From an uncultured Allomuricauda sp. (GTDB lineage Bacteria > Bacteroidota > Bacteroidia > Flavobacteriales > Flavobacteriaceae), in contig NZ_CANMPQ010000002.1 in the NCBI RefSeq assembly GCF_947499695.1, positions 62,001-126,000 of the forward strand: a stretch of DNA of 64,000 bases, in the 5' to 3' direction. Each line of letters opens with the position of its first letter. Within the stretch, counting starts at the first letter, position 1. This document shows, one piece after another, positions 50,633 through 60,453 of this stretch. The position numbers and the translations under genes were made by a program. Under the pieces are notes generated by a model, which saw nothing but the letters and a program-made list of their open reading frames with translations, did not search any database and had not been told where the DNA came from.

Positions 50633-53458
50633 ATGAAAACTTATTTAGTACTTGTCTTTTCCTTATTTACCCTAGCTAGTATTGCTCAAGAAAATGGCAG
50701 TATTGTGGGTAAATTGACCGATAAGGAACTCAATAATGACCCCCTTGCTTTTGCCAATGTATTGATTAAAGGAACAACCCAAGGAACAACCTCAGATTTT
50801 GATGGATTGTTTGAAATAGCCGATGTTGAACCTGGAACTTATACTTTGGTAATTAGTTTTTTGGGTTACGAAACATTGGAAGTTCCCAATGTAGTAGTCG
50901 AATTAGATAAGGTTACCGAAGTAAATGCCGGTTTAGGTGCAAGTAGCGTTGGTTTGGATGAAGTAGTAGTGACGACATCTGCCAGAAAGGATTCGGAAAT
51001 CGCCCTATTACTTCAACAGAAAAATGCACTCGTAATTCAAGAAGCTATCAGTGCTGAGGCACTTACCTTAAAAGGTATTGACGATGCCGCTTCTGCCGTA
51101 GCACAAATCTCGGGTATATCAAAGCAACAGGGGTCGAGTAATGTTTATGTAAGAGGTCTTGGCGATCGCTACCAAAACACCACTATGAATGGTTTGTCCC
51201 TACCCTCGAATGATGTAAACAAAAAGAACGTCGACTTAGATCTGTTTGCTTCCAGTATTATTGAAAATGTTTCCGTTAGTAAGGCATACAGTCCTTCATT
51301 TTACGGAGATTTTGCCGCTGGCAACGTAAATATCGATTCAAAAGAATATACCGGTGATGGTTATTTGGAAGTTTCGCTTGGAAGTGGTTTTAACAGTAAT
51401 GCATCTGGTGAAGACTTTGTGCGAAGTGAAGGGCCTAGTAATTTCGGTTTCTACAATAGGTATGATAATGATCCATTTGCTATTGTTCTTTCACATGGCG
51501 TAGATCCTCAAGAAGCTTGGAACCCCGTCAATATTTCAGGGGCCATTGAAGGAGGTTACTCTTTTAATTTCAATAACGATGAATCTAGGTTGAGTTTCTT
51601 TGGGGCTGCAAGCTTTGGAAATGGATATGAGTTACTTGAAGGCCCTGCACGTGACTTTACCAACGTTTTAAAGGTTGACTTTCCAAACGTACAAGAGTTC
51701 AATTATAGTACAACTACAACCGCCCTTGGAAATGTCACTTACAAAATCAACAATGAGCATAAACTGAAATACAGTTCACTTTTCATCAATAGTTCTTCCG
51801 ATGCAGTAGGTTTTTACGGCGTAAATGGGCAAGGAACCAACAGAGATGCCATAATTACCACTGATGAAGGTTTTTATGTCATGAACGTACAGTTTAATCA
51901 AGACATGATTTTTGTGAACCAGTTGACTGGTCAGCACGTATTCAGCGAAAAACTTTCTTTGGATTGGGGAACTGGTTTCAACAAGGTGTTTTCTGATGAA
52001 CCTGACAGAAAGAGAATCACTTTGGAGAACTATCAATTTGCATTGGACAACGACACATCCACAAATCCGGTTTTCTATACCAACATCCCTTTCGACAATC
52101 AACGATTCTTTCAAAGCATTGAAGATGATGAATTGAATAGCTTCTTAAACCTGGGGTATCAGGCATCCGAAAAGGTCAAGTTTAATTTCGGTTATAATGG
52201 ACGAAGAAAGGAAAGAAGGTTTAACAGTATCCGCTATGGATATGAAATTCAGGACAGGGATAACACACCGATCACTGATGTAAACAACTTCAACACCATT
52301 TTTGATGTGAACAACATCAACATTCCAAATGGTGAAGGCCTTTGGGACCTACTTGTGTTAAATCCAATCAACAACGAGATTGGAAACCGCAATCGTCCGG
52401 GCTTACCTGAAAACACTTATAAGGGTAATTTAAACATTCATGCGGTTTATGCTGCAGCGGAAATCGCGCTTAGCGAAAAATTAGGAATAGTCCCTGGTAT
52501 TCGCTTGGAATCTTTCAGTCAAAAAGTTGGTTATGATGTAATCAACATTAGAGCGGATGATCCCGGAAACAGGAGTGTTTATGAAAACATATTTTTACCA
52601 AGTTTAAACCTTAGATATGCGTTGAATGACAACTCAAACCTAAGATTTGGATTCAGTAAAACAGCATCCTTCCCAGAATTTAAAGAAGTTGCTCCATTCG
52701 TATATGAATCGGTGACGCAAAGGGTTGGTGGTAACCCCGACCTTTTGGGAGGCTTGGATGGTAATGGTCCAACATATTCTGACATTTTCAACTATGATGT
52801 GAAGTATGAGTGGTTTTTAGAACGCGGCGAGATTATTTCCGTTGCCGCCTTTGCGAAGACCATTAAAGATCCAGTCAACAGAGTAGTTGCTGCCGATGCC
52901 ACAGGAACCCAACGCTATTTTAGAACAGGTGATCAAGCCGATATATATGGTGCCGAATTGGAACTAAGAAAGAATCTTTACACCGATGCTGATGACAATG
53001 CCATAGTGTCTTTGGGTTTAAATGCAGCCTATACACATACCAAACAAGATCTTAAAGATATCCCGGGCGGTGCAGAAAACACTTTTGGAACAGCGTTCGA
53101 TCGTGATTCAGACGAATTGGAAGGAGCTTCACCTTTTATTATAAATACAGATCTAAACTACAGCCCGGTATTTGGTAATTACAAGCCAAAAGCTACGGTA
53201 GCATTTTCATATTTCTCCGATCGTATCTTTTCATTAGGGTCTGGAAGTTTAGGTAACATCGTGGAAAAAGCTGTTCCTACTCTGAACTTTGTTTGGAAGA
53301 ACTCTTTCGGTGAGCATTTTGAAGCAAACCTTACTGCCAAAAACATTTTAGATCCAGATGTCACACTAGTCCGTGAAGGAACAGATCTAGGAGATATTAT
53401 TATTAGAGAGTATAACCTTGGGGTTAACGTTGGGCTAACCCTTAAATATAAATTTTAA
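50633..53458 (+). CDS. TonB-dependent outer-membrane receptor with carboxypeptidase-regulatory-like domain
   Basis: Started at the ATG at 50633 the product is 941 residues, with signal peptide KTYLVLVFSLFTLASIAQ. A CarboxypepD_reg-like domain (about 22-105; GSIVGKLTDKE ... TLVISFLGYETLEV) is followed by a plug (GIDDAASAVAQISGISKQQG, NVYVRGLGDRYQNTTMNG) and a barrel ending VGLTLKYKF. The YVRGLGDRY plug motif is that of Oar-like or metal/nutrient receptors rather than SusC. It is followed by a lipoprotein that is likely its partner and is divergent from the PhoB/PhoR-like operon, hence possibly phosphate-controlled (inference). Confidence 0.92.
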   Translation: MKTYLVLVFSLFTLASIAQENGSIVGKLTDKELNNDPLAFANVLIKGTTQGTTSDFDGLFEIADVEPGTYTLVISFLGYETLEVPNVVVELDKVTEVNAGLGASSVGLDEVVVTTSARKDSEIALLLQQKNALVIQEAISAEALTLKGIDDAASAVAQISGISKQQGSSNVYVRGLGDRYQNTTMNGLSLPSNDVNKKNVDLDLFASSIIENVSVSKAYSPSFYGDFAAGNVNIDSKEYTGDGYLEVSLGSGFNSNASGEDFVRSEGPSNFGFYNRYDNDPFAIVLSHGVDPQEAWNPVNISGAIEGGYSFNFNNDESRLSFFGAASFGNGYELLEGPARDFTNVLKVDFPNVQEFNYSTTTTALGNVTYKINNEHKLKYSSLFINSSSDAVGFYGVNGQGTNRDAIITTDEGFYVMNVQFNQDMIFVNQLTGQHVFSEKLSLDWGTGFNKVFSDEPDRKRITLENYQFALDNDTSTNPVFYTNIPFDNQRFFQSIEDDELNSFLNLGYQASEKVKFNFGYNGRRKERRFNSIRYGYEIQDRDNTPITDVNNFNTIFDVNNINIPNGEGLWDLLVLNPINNEIGNRNRPGLPENTYKGNLNIHAVYAAAEIALSEKLGIVPGIRLESFSQKVGYDVINIRADDPGNRSVYENIFLPSLNLRYALNDNSNLRFGFSKTASFPEFKEVAPFVYESVTQRVGGNPDLLGGLDGNGPTYSDIFNYDVKYEWFLERGEIISVAAFAKTIKDPVNRVVAADATGTQRYFRTGDQADIYGAELELRKNLYTDADDNAIVSLGLNAAYTHTKQDLKDIPGGAENTFGTAFDRDSDELEGASPFIINTDLNYSPVFGNYKPKATVAFSYFSDRIFSLGSGSLGNIVEKAVPTLNFVWKNSFGEHFEANLTAKNILDPDVTLVREGTDLGDIIIREYNLGVNVGLTLKYKF

Positions 53459-53479
53459 ATTTTTTTTAAATACACACAG

Positions 53480-54664
53480 ATGAAAAACAAGTTTTTATTT
53501 TTAGGTATAGCCGCTGCATTATTCATTGCTTGTGAAAGCGACGATACCTCGGACATTGTCATTAATGACAACAGTGTTACCACGACCAATAATACCACTG
53601 GAGGTGGCGAAACTCCCGGAGAGACAACTGTTAATCTTAACGGATTGTACACAGAGAATCTTACTTTGGATTCAGACATAGAGTATATCGTTACAGGTCC
53701 TGTATTGATGGCTGACGGTACTACTTTAACAATACCTGCTGGTATGACCATCAAGGCTCAGCCTATTGGAGTAAATGCGTATATCGCAATTCAGCAAGGA
53801 GCTAGAATCAATGCTGTAGGTTCTGCTAGCGAGCCAATTATTTTTACTTCCAACGCAACTACACCTTCTTCAGGTGATTGGGGAGGTTTGGTTCTTTGTG
53901 GCAGAGCACCAATTAACTCAACTCCTGATGGATCAGATGACATCGCTACTTCAGAAGTTGGTGCATTAGGTTTCGGAGGAAATATTCCAACCGATAATTC
54001 TGGAAATGTAGAATATGTAAGAATCGAATATGCTGGTGGAGCTATTGATGGAAACGCCGAGTTGAACGGTCTATCTGTTTATGGAGTTGGAACCGGAACT
54101 ACTATTGACTACGTTCAAATTTTTGAAGGATCTGATGATGGCTTTGAATTCTTCGGAGGAACCGTAAATGCAAGCCATTTAGTTGTTGTGAATGCTGAAG
54201 ATGATTCTATCGACTGGACAGAAGGATATACAGGGTCATTGACCGATGTTTATGTTCAGCATGGAACTTCACATGACAAAGCTTTTGAATGTGACGGATT
54301 CAATACTGATTTTAGCAACGAAGCTGGTTATTTTTCAGCACCAACTGTTACCAATGTAACTATTGTAGGAGCTAACGATGCAAGTGAGGCAATTAGACTT
54401 AGAGCAGGAACTAGATTCACGTTTACCAATATTGTAATCAATGATTTTGATGAAGGCTTTGATTTGGACGATGCCGATACCGGAGCAGGTGTTGTGGCAG
54501 ATGATTCAAACATAATTGATGTGACCTTCAACAATGTGACAACTACCTTGAAAAATGACACTGGAGCTGCTTTTATTGAGGCAGATGTGATTTCAGGTGT
54601 TGGAAACGGAACAGGAACAGATATTGCCACATGGGGCGCCGGATGGGCCAGAGGCATTAACTAA
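53480..54664 (+). CDS. Lipoprotein with right-handed beta-helix-like repeats, partner of the TonB receptor
   Basis: The 394-residue protein has a lipobox (LFIAC, C18) and then a low-complexity Thr/Gly linker (about 30-52). The rest consists of strand-turn repeats (GTTLTIPAGMTIKAQP, AYIAIQQGARINAVG, GDWGGLVLCGRAPIN, NASHLVVVNAEDDSIDW), typical of parallel beta-helix proteins often found next to TonB-dependent receptors. A surface ligand-binding or scavenging role is inferred. It lies 21 bases after the receptor stop and ends at a terminator. Asp-rich loops (DDGFEFFGG, DEGFDLDDADTG) could bind calcium. Confidence 0.8.
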   Translation: MKNKFLFLGIAAALFIACESDDTSDIVINDNSVTTTNNTTGGGETPGETTVNLNGLYTENLTLDSDIEYIVTGPVLMADGTTLTIPAGMTIKAQPIGVNAYIAIQQGARINAVGSASEPIIFTSNATTPSSGDWGGLVLCGRAPINSTPDGSDDIATSEVGALGFGGNIPTDNSGNVEYVRIEYAGGAIDGNAELNGLSVYGVGTGTTIDYVQIFEGSDDGFEFFGGTVNASHLVVVNAEDDSIDWTEGYTGSLTDVYVQHGTSHDKAFECDGFNTDFSNEAGYFSAPTVTNVTIVGANDASEAIRLRAGTRFTFTNIVINDFDEGFDLDDADTGAGVVADDSNIIDVTFNNVTTTLKNDTGAAFIEADVISGVGNGTGTDIATWGAGWARGIN

Positions 54665-54684
54665 AGAAAAAACAATTCAACAAA

Positions 54685-54714
54685 AAAAGCCCTGCAATGC
54701 GGGGCTTTTCTTTT
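54685..54714 (+). terminator. Terminator of the TonB receptor-lipoprotein unit
   Basis: AAAAGCCCTGC and GCGGGGCTTTT arms around a 3-base loop (one wobble pair) are followed by CTTTT, about 20 bases after the lipoprotein stop. The symmetric A/T tracts could work in both directions. Confidence 0.8.
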
Positions 54715-54776
54715 ACCGTTCATCGAAAAATGTAGCTTTTTTCCCCATCTAAAGTCCTCTCAGTCTGCAAATTAAT

Positions 54777-54784
54777 TATATTTG
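54777..54784 (+). promoter_or_regulatory. -7 promoter element of the first T9SS mini-protein gene
   Basis: TATATTTG, an exact TAnnTTTG match, lies 28 bases before the ATG and downstream of a terminator, so the gene has its own promoter. Confidence 0.45.
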
Positions 54785-54812
54785 TGGCATAACCTTTGCA
54801 ACCAAATCTTTT

Positions 54813-55121
54813 ATGAAGCAACTTTACTTCGTCTTTTTCTTTTTCATCTGTTCTCTGGCTTTTTCCCAAAATGCCCGGAAGAATGCAGATATTGACGGGT
54901 TTAAGTTGTATCCTAATCCGGTTACTTATGGTAAGGTCTACATTGAGACCAATCTAAACGCTCCTAAACAAATTTTAATTTTTGATGTGCTTGGAACACA
55001 GGTACTTCAAACAACTATATTGGGCAAAGAACTTAATCTTTCTGACCTCGATAAAGGTGTTTATATTCTTCGTGTTTTTGAAAACAACAAAGTAGCAACT
55101 AGAAAGCTTATTGTCAAGTAG
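54813..55121 (+). CDS. Mini-protein consisting of signal peptide and T9SS type A sorting domain (1)
   Basis: This 102-residue protein has a signal peptide (about 19 residues, ending LAFSQ). The remainder is a type A T9SS C-terminal domain: FKLYPNPVTYGKVYIE, IFDVLGTQV, LNLSDLDKGVYILRV and ATRKLIVK. Such domains normally target large secreted enzymes to the T9SS translocon, where they may be cleaved and the cargo bound to lipopolysaccharide. Here no cargo domain precedes it; only about 8 residues separate signal peptide and sorting domain. Function unknown: a decoy, a regulator, or a surface-coating peptide are possibilities. A similar gene follows at 55259. Confidence 0.85.
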   Translation: MKQLYFVFFFFICSLAFSQNARKNADIDGFKLYPNPVTYGKVYIETNLNAPKQILIFDVLGTQVLQTTILGKELNLSDLDKGVYILRVFENNKVATRKLIVK

Positions 55122-55258
55122 TTACTATTTTCTTCATTTCATCGACGAAATACCTCTTTTTTCTTCTTTACCTACATAATTCTTTGTTTCACAACATTTT
55201 GTAGCCAAAAAAGCAAGGTTTATCTACTTTTATGCTGCTATACCCCAAATCAGCATTC

Positions 55259-55582
55259 ATGAAGAAAATCTACTTTCTATTCATTATGGCATTACCTATT
55301 TTCAGTTTTGGTCAAGAATTGGTCAGTGTTAATACTGGGCAAAAGCAAGAACTCAAGGGTTTCAAAATGTACCCCAACCCAGCTTATGGTGATGAAGTGT
55401 ATGTGACCACAGCTTCCAACGGAGCCAAGGAGATTAAAATTTATGATGTCTTTGGTGAAATAGTGTTGACAGACAAAATTTCTACCAATACTTTAAACAT
55501 AACAAGATTAGTACCCGGCGTTTACGTACTCCAGGTAACTGAACAAGAAAAAACCATGACCAGAAAGCTGGTCGTCAAATAA
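55259..55582 (+). CDS. Mini-protein consisting of signal peptide and T9SS type A sorting domain (2)
   Basis: I start at the ATG at 55259, which gives the signal peptide MKKIYFLFIMALPIFSFGQ; the upstream ATG at 55232 adds nine residues. The 107-residue product is again almost only a T9SS sorting domain: FKMYPNPAYGDEVYV, IYDVFGEIV, LNITRLVPGVYVLQV and MTRKLVVK. It is similar in layout to its neighbour but clearly diverged, so both have been kept over time. A strong terminator follows directly. No cargo domain is visible. Confidence 0.85.
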   Translation: MKKIYFLFIMALPIFSFGQELVSVNTGQKQELKGFKMYPNPAYGDEVYVTTASNGAKEIKIYDVFGEIVLTDKISTNTLNITRLVPGVYVLQVTEQEKTMTRKLVVK

Positions 55583-55594
55583 AAAAATTGCTGT

Positions 55595-55630
55595 AAAAAA
55601 GGCCTTTCCGCGGAAAGGCCTTTTTATTTT
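55595..55630 (+). terminator. Strong intrinsic terminator after the second mini-protein gene
   Basis: A perfect palindrome, GGCCTTTCCGCGGAAAGGCC, at 55601-55620 is followed by TTTTTATTTT and preceded by AAAAAA. Its T-tract runs into the 16-base repeat just before the next gene. Confidence 0.9.
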
Positions 55631-55645
55631 TGGGTACTTTTATCC
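55630..55645 (+). repeat. 16-base repeat before a start codon (copy 1)
   Basis: TTGGGTACTTTTATCC occurs here, 4 bases before the ATG at 55650, and again identically at 61812-61827, 1 base before another ATG. It contains TACTTTTA, one base off TAnnTTTG, so it may be a promoter giving a very short or absent leader. Confidence 0.55.
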
Positions 55646-55649
55646 CTTC

Positions 55650-56636
55650 ATGGACAACAAGAGTATCCAACAGATTTTCTCCATATCCAATCAAGCTCAA
55701 TTTGAAGAGTTGACTCTACAAGTCTTTGCGTTTCAATTTCAAAACAATCCAGTTTACAAAAGGTATTGCGAATACCTACAGAAAGCTCCTGAGAATGTTC
55801 ACCAGGTGATGGACATTCCATTTCTTCCTATTGAGTTTTTTAAAAGTCATAAAGTAATTTCCTCCAACAAAGTCCCTCAAGCAGTCTTTGAAAGCAGCGG
55901 AACCACTTCTGAGAATACAAGCAAGCATTTTGTAACCGATTTGGAAGTATACCAACAAAGCTTTCTGAAAGGATTCACCAACTTCTATGGTCCAGTGGAA
56001 GATTATTGCATTTTAGCTTTGTTGCCTTCCTATTTAGAACGGGAAGGTTCTTCTTTAATCTGTATGGTCAATAACCTAATTCAACAATCCAAACATTCTG
56101 ACAGTGGTTTTTATCTCAATAATTTAAACGACTTGAATCAAAAATTGATTCAACTGCAAGACAAAGGAATCAAATGCTTACTTGTTGGCGTTTCTTTTGC
56201 ATTGTTGGATTTGGCAGAGCAATTTCCAATGGACTTATCCCATACGATTGTAATGGAGACTGGGGGAATGAAAGGCCGCAGAAGAGAATTGATTCGAGAG
56301 GAGCTCCATAGCATTCTTAAAACCGCGTTCCATGTTCCAAAAATTCATTCGGAATACGGTATGACCGAGTTACTTTCCCAAGCCTATTCGCAAGGTGATG
56401 GATCATTTCAATACCCTCCCTGGATGAAAATCATAATTCGAGATACCGAAGATCCACTTGGCATTCAACCATATGGTAAAACTGGTGGTATCAATGTAAT
56501 AGATTTGGCCAATGTAAATTCCTGTTCCTTTATTGCCACACAAGATTTGGGTAAAGTTCACCCTACCGGAACATTTGAAGTTTTGGGCAGGTTTGATAAT
56601 TCAGATATAAGGGGTTGTAATCTTTTGGCGATTTAA
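55650..56636 (+). CDS. LuxE/PaaK-like acyl-activating enzyme
   Basis: The 328-residue protein resembles the acyl-protein synthetase/LuxE group of adenylate-forming enzymes. Shared features include the ATP-loop-like ESSGTTSENTSKH (about residues 83-95), the HSEYGMTELLSQAY block (about 234-247) corresponding to the AMP-binding YGxTE motif, and a C-terminal DLGKVHPTGTFEVLGRFDNSD strand. It would activate a carboxylic acid as acyl-AMP for transfer to a thiol or protein. The partner and acyl group are unknown; no luciferase or reductase gene is near. Confidence 0.82.
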   Translation: MDNKSIQQIFSISNQAQFEELTLQVFAFQFQNNPVYKRYCEYLQKAPENVHQVMDIPFLPIEFFKSHKVISSNKVPQAVFESSGTTSENTSKHFVTDLEVYQQSFLKGFTNFYGPVEDYCILALLPSYLEREGSSLICMVNNLIQQSKHSDSGFYLNNLNDLNQKLIQLQDKGIKCLLVGVSFALLDLAEQFPMDLSHTIVMETGGMKGRRRELIREELHSILKTAFHVPKIHSEYGMTELLSQAYSQGDGSFQYPPWMKIIIRDTEDPLGIQPYGKTGGINVIDLANVNSCSFIATQDLGKVHPTGTFEVLGRFDNSDIRGCNLLAI

Positions 56637-56698
56637 GCAACACACTACCTGCTACTTTCAATCCATACAAGGATAAGCACATATTATATATTCTTCAA

Positions 56699-56727
56699 TT
56701 GTTCTATTGGTATTTTACATATCTTTT
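56699..56727 (+). promoter_or_regulatory. Promoter candidate of the cupin gene
   Basis: TTG at 56699-56701, an 18-base spacer, then TATCTTTT (one base off TAnnTTTG) at 56720-56727, 28 bases before the ATG. Confidence 0.4.
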
Positions 56728-56755
56728 AAAGATAAATAACCAAACCAAAACCATT

Positions 56756-57301
56756 ATGGATAGAAATGCATTCTTAAAAAGAAGCGCACTTTCGGCTGCA
56801 GCACTTGCATCACTGCCTTCATTCGCTCATTATTCTTCGAAAAAAGACAAGATTGGAAATTCTCTGAAACCAAAGATTGTTCGAAATGATGAAGGAAAAA
56901 AAGTAAATGTTATTGGAGACCAACAAACTTTTAAACTAACTGGTACAGACACCAATGGTATGTTTACCTTAATCGAAGAAGTAAACCCTCCTGGTACTAT
57001 GATTCCTCCTCATGTTCATACAAACGAAGATGAAATATTCAAAGTCCTTGAAGGTGAGCTTGAAGTTACCGTTGGCGATGAAACCACAGTTTTAAAGGCC
57101 GGTGACCTTGCCTTTGCGCCTAAAAACATTCCTCATACATGGAAGGTAATAGGTGATCAGCCTTGCAAAACCATTTTAAGTGTTTTCCCATCTGGACTGG
57201 AACTTATGTTTGAAGAATTAGGTAAGCTTCCTCCCGGCCCACCGGATTTTGCCAAAGTCAGTGAAATTTGTGGTCGCTACGGAATCAGCTTTATCGCTTA
57301 A
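56756..57301 (+). CDS. Exported cupin-domain protein
   Basis: From the ATG at 56756 the product is 181 residues. The N-terminus MDRNAFLKRSALSAAALASL is twin-arginine-like (one Arg missing) or an ordinary signal peptide. A cupin domain (about 60-160) has the metal-binding motif 1 PPHVHTNEDEIFKVLEGELEV, with two His and a Glu, and motif 2 around PKNIPHTWKV. It may be a dioxygenase, isomerase or sugar-binding protein; the substrate is unknown. Single gene. Confidence 0.85.
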   Translation: MDRNAFLKRSALSAAALASLPSFAHYSSKKDKIGNSLKPKIVRNDEGKKVNVIGDQQTFKLTGTDTNGMFTLIEEVNPPGTMIPPHVHTNEDEIFKVLEGELEVTVGDETTVLKAGDLAFAPKNIPHTWKVIGDQPCKTILSVFPSGLELMFEELGKLPPGPPDFAKVSEICGRYGISFIA

Positions 57302-57313
57302 TAAGCTGATAAT

Positions 57314-57703
57314 TTAATTTTTTATATAGAAATACGAGACTTCATCGTCGGCAATATTGGGATTGTCAACAAAATTTAATGTTAACGTATTTCCTGTGAT
57401 TTCATAAGTGTAACGTCTACCTTCTATTTCGATAACTGACCCATTATCTGTATACGAATAGGTCCCCGAAGCCGCTATAAAAGAACTATCTGCCGAGTTG
57501 CTTATGGTCACAGTTCCACCTGAGGTGTTGAAGGTTATGGTGTGTGCCGAAAAGTCAAAGTCATCACCAAAAAAACAAAAACAGGCGACATCATTAAGTA
57601 TCCATTGCTCATCAAGTTCTGGATTGACAATATTATCATCCGAAGAACAAGCGGCAACGAATATGAGAATAAGAGCCCTCAACAGGAAGCTAATTTTCTT
57701 CAT
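57314..57703 (-). CDS. Small lipoprotein, lipocalin-like beta-rich domain
   Basis: The 129-residue protein has a lipobox (IFVAAC, C20) followed by SSDD, a sequence often seen after lipidated Cys in Bacteroidota surface lipoproteins. The rest alternates beta strands (HTITFNTSGGTVTIS, GTYSYTDNGSVIEIEG, YTYEITGNTLTLNF), a pattern of lipocalin-like domains. An unusual ACFCFF stretch contains two close cysteines. Function unknown. Confidence 0.7.
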   Translation of the reverse strand: MKKISFLLRALILIFVAACSSDDNIVNPELDEQWILNDVACFCFFGDDFDFSAHTITFNTSGGTVTISNSADSSFIAASGTYSYTDNGSVIEIEGRRYTYEITGNTLTLNFVDNPNIADDEVSYFYIKN

Positions 57704-57942
57704 TTTTCTTGAGATTGATTCAACTTATAGACGAGAAGTTCGTTAAAGAGTTGCGCATAGAATCCTAAATACTGTTTGTTTATCCAAAAAGAGATTCCAT
57801 GAACGAGATTAACTACATTTCAATATTATTTATCCTATTTTTATGACAGAAGCAATATAACACTTGGATACAATTCCTTTTGAATACTTGCCTTTAATTT
57901 GACCTATTAAACCCAGTAACTAAACCGACCAACTTTCCGTAT

Positions 57943-60453
57943 ATGAAGTTTAAAATATTGCTGTTATTCATTTTCCTGTATTCTCCCTTTTCCAATGCGC
58001 AAAAAACAGTAGATATAAGACCCCCTTCCAATTGGGTGAACAAAGTAGACTATTCTGATGAAACTTCAGGAATTGCCGAGGGTAGCTCTCAATATCTACT
58101 TATAGACTTCCAGGATAATATCGCAAGTCAAGAACGATATTCACATTATGTAATCAAAATTTTAAATGCAGATGGGGTTCAGGATATGTCTGATGTAACC
58201 CTAAATTATGATCCCGCATTTCAAGAGCTTACCGTTCATTCTGTCAATTTGATAAGGAACGGAAAAACCATTAACAAGCTCAAAGAGAACAAGTTCAACG
58301 TAATTCAACGAGAAACGAGCAAAGAACGTTACCTATATGATGGCTCTTTAACAGCTGTTATGAACCTATCTGATGTTCGGGCAGGTGATATCATCGAATA
58401 TGCTTATACCAAAAAAGGGTTTAATCCCATTAATAAAGGAAATTTTTCATCTACCTATTATCAACAATACACCCTTCCGGTTGATCGATTGTATAGTCGC
58501 TTGGTCAATGGAACATCCAAAGAAATCAACTTAAAGCTTTTAGATGATGCCCTGGAGCCTAAAATTTCTGACTCCCCTTTTGGCAAAGAATATCTCTGGG
58601 ATTCTTCAGGCATAGACAGAATACTCTATGATACCAATGTCCCCAGTTGGATAAACACACAAAAAAGAGTGTCCATTTCGACCTTTAAGAATTGGAATGA
58701 AATAGTAAATCTAATTAGCCCACTATATCAGATAAGAAATAATAAGGCCACTTTACCCAGTGAAGTGCTGGAAGGAAAACAATCTCTTGATGATAAAGTT
58801 TTGGCTCTAATCCGTTTTGTTCAAGACGATGTGAGGTATCTTGGGTTCGAGTCTGGTATTGGTGCCTATAAGCCCAATGCACCTTCCTCCGTGATTTCGC
58901 AACGATTTGGAGACTGTAAAGATAAATCTCTATTGCTGGTGGACTTGCTCCGTCAGCAGGGTGTTTCGGCCTATCCCTTTTTGGTGAACACCTATTTACG
59001 GCAAGAAATAAAAAAATTAACTCCCAGTCTAGGTTCTTTTGATCACTGCATTGTAAACTTCACCTATGAAGGAAAAGATTACTTTGTTGACCCAACTATC
59101 TCAAATCAAGGTGGCAACCTTAAATACCTGATTTTTCCAAAATATGGTAGTGGGCTCCGCATTAAAAACGGCGAACAATCCCTTATAGAGATTCCCGAAA
59201 CCGAAAGTCCATCCATTGATATTTCAGAGACTATAGAAATAGACTCTATAGGAGGTGGAGCCTCTTTTATTGTGGAAACAACATACACGGGTGCCAAAGC
59301 CGATTATACAAGAAGCTATTTCAACAACAATACACAAGAGAGCATCAATAATGAGTATCTCAATTTTTATAGTGAACTATACCCTTCGATTACATCTGCA
59401 GGTAAAATCAGTTTTACAGATGATTCCAAATCTTATGATAACAGGGTCACTGTAAAGGAATCGTACTATATCGAAGATTTCTGGTCCAAATCCCTAGAAA
59501 ACGAATCTTTGATCTATTGTGAAACCTATCCTTTGGTTTTAGAAAGTTTAATCAATTATACAAAATCAGCTAAAAGGGAAATGCCTTATTACTTAGGTTC
59601 TCCGTATGATTTTAAGCAAATGACCACTATAAAATTACCTGAAGCCTGGTCCGCAAGCAACGAAGATTTTGAATTGGATGAACCTAGTTTTCTCTATAAT
59701 AATGAATCCTTTGCGATGGGAAATACAATTGTAGTGGCCCATAATTACAAATTAAAGAAGGAAGTTTTAGAAGCGGATGCGGTGCCCGAATTTTTAAAAA
59801 AACACGACGAAATATTTGGACAGCTTAATTATCAATTGACACATTTGGACACCTCAGCCACAAGTGAAGGGCCAAGTTGGACAGCTATTATCATAACAAT
59901 ATTGGCATTGCTATTGGGCGGGTTCATGTTTTGGAAACTCTATGTCAAATACAATCCAAAGCCCCATGAAACCTGCCAGCAAATGAGTATTGGCGGATGG
60001 TTGGTATTACCCGCCATCGGTCTCACCATATCTCCCTTCGTCATGCTTTTTCAAATTTTTCAAGAAGACTATTTTAGCAACGTATTTTGGGTTGGAATAG
60101 AAAATGCTGTTATAGAAAATCCAGGAGTGCTTTCCTTTATTGTCGGTGCAGAGTTGTTATACAATTTTGTGTTTCTCATATTCACCATATTGCTCATTGT
60201 ACTTTTTTATACCAAACGAACCAACTTACCAAAACTCATTATTGTATTTTATGCGCTGAGTTTTCTAGTCCCTTTTTTAGAATCCTTGGCCTTGAATGCT
60301 CTTTACCCAGATCTGTTTTCCATAAGTGATCCGTCAGAATTTAAAGATATTGCCAAGAGTTTTGTAGGCGCTGCTATTTGGATACCATATTTCTTGATTT
60401 CCACCAGGGTGAAGAAGACTTTTTGTAAAACTTATAATGGAATTGAAAACTAA
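57943..60453 (+). CDS. DUF3857 + transglutaminase-like + DUF2569 membrane protein
   Basis: The 836-residue protein has a signal peptide (to about 19) and a DUF3857 domain (about 45-210). A transglutaminase-like core follows, with C325 (FGDCKDKS), H368 (FDHCIV) and D383 (YFVDPT) forming a full catalytic triad. After a beta-rich region (about 430-630), a transmembrane helix at about 640-660 leads to a four-helix DUF2569 domain ([19 protein letters not shown]). The catalytic part should face the periplasm. Transglutaminase-like proteins here may be proteases or crosslinking enzymes. Its stop overlaps that of tyrS on the other strand. Confidence 0.88.
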   Translation: MKFKILLLFIFLYSPFSNAQKTVDIRPPSNWVNKVDYSDETSGIAEGSSQYLLIDFQDNIASQERYSHYVIKILNADGVQDMSDVTLNYDPAFQELTVHSVNLIRNGKTINKLKENKFNVIQRETSKERYLYDGSLTAVMNLSDVRAGDIIEYAYTKKGFNPINKGNFSSTYYQQYTLPVDRLYSRLVNGTSKEINLKLLDDALEPKISDSPFGKEYLWDSSGIDRILYDTNVPSWINTQKRVSISTFKNWNEIVNLISPLYQIRNNKATLPSEVLEGKQSLDDKVLALIRFVQDDVRYLGFESGIGAYKPNAPSSVISQRFGDCKDKSLLLVDLLRQQGVSAYPFLVNTYLRQEIKKLTPSLGSFDHCIVNFTYEGKDYFVDPTISNQGGNLKYLIFPKYGSGLRIKNGEQSLIEIPETESPSIDISETIEIDSIGGGASFIVETTYTGAKADYTRSYFNNNTQESINNEYLNFYSELYPSITSAGKISFTDDSKSYDNRVTVKESYYIEDFWSKSLENESLIYCETYPLVLESLINYTKSAKREMPYYLGSPYDFKQMTTIKLPEAWSASNEDFELDEPSFLYNNESFAMGNTIVVAHNYKLKKEVLEADAVPEFLKKHDEIFGQLNYQLTHLDTSATSEGPSWTAIIITILALLLGGFMFWKLYVKYNPKPHETCQQMSIGGWLVLPAIGLTISPFVMLFQIFQEDYFSNVFWVGIENAVIENPGVLSFIVGAELLYNFVFLIFTILLIVLFYTKRTNLPKLIIVFYALSFLVPFLESLALNALYPDLFSISDPSEFKDIAKSFVGAAIWIPYFLISTRVKKTFCKTYNGIEN

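Noticed and set aside
57704..57942. RNA gene or extra regulator before the DUF3857 gene
   Set aside because: AT-rich spacer with no stable hairpin, tRNA-like fold or good promoter match that I could identify.
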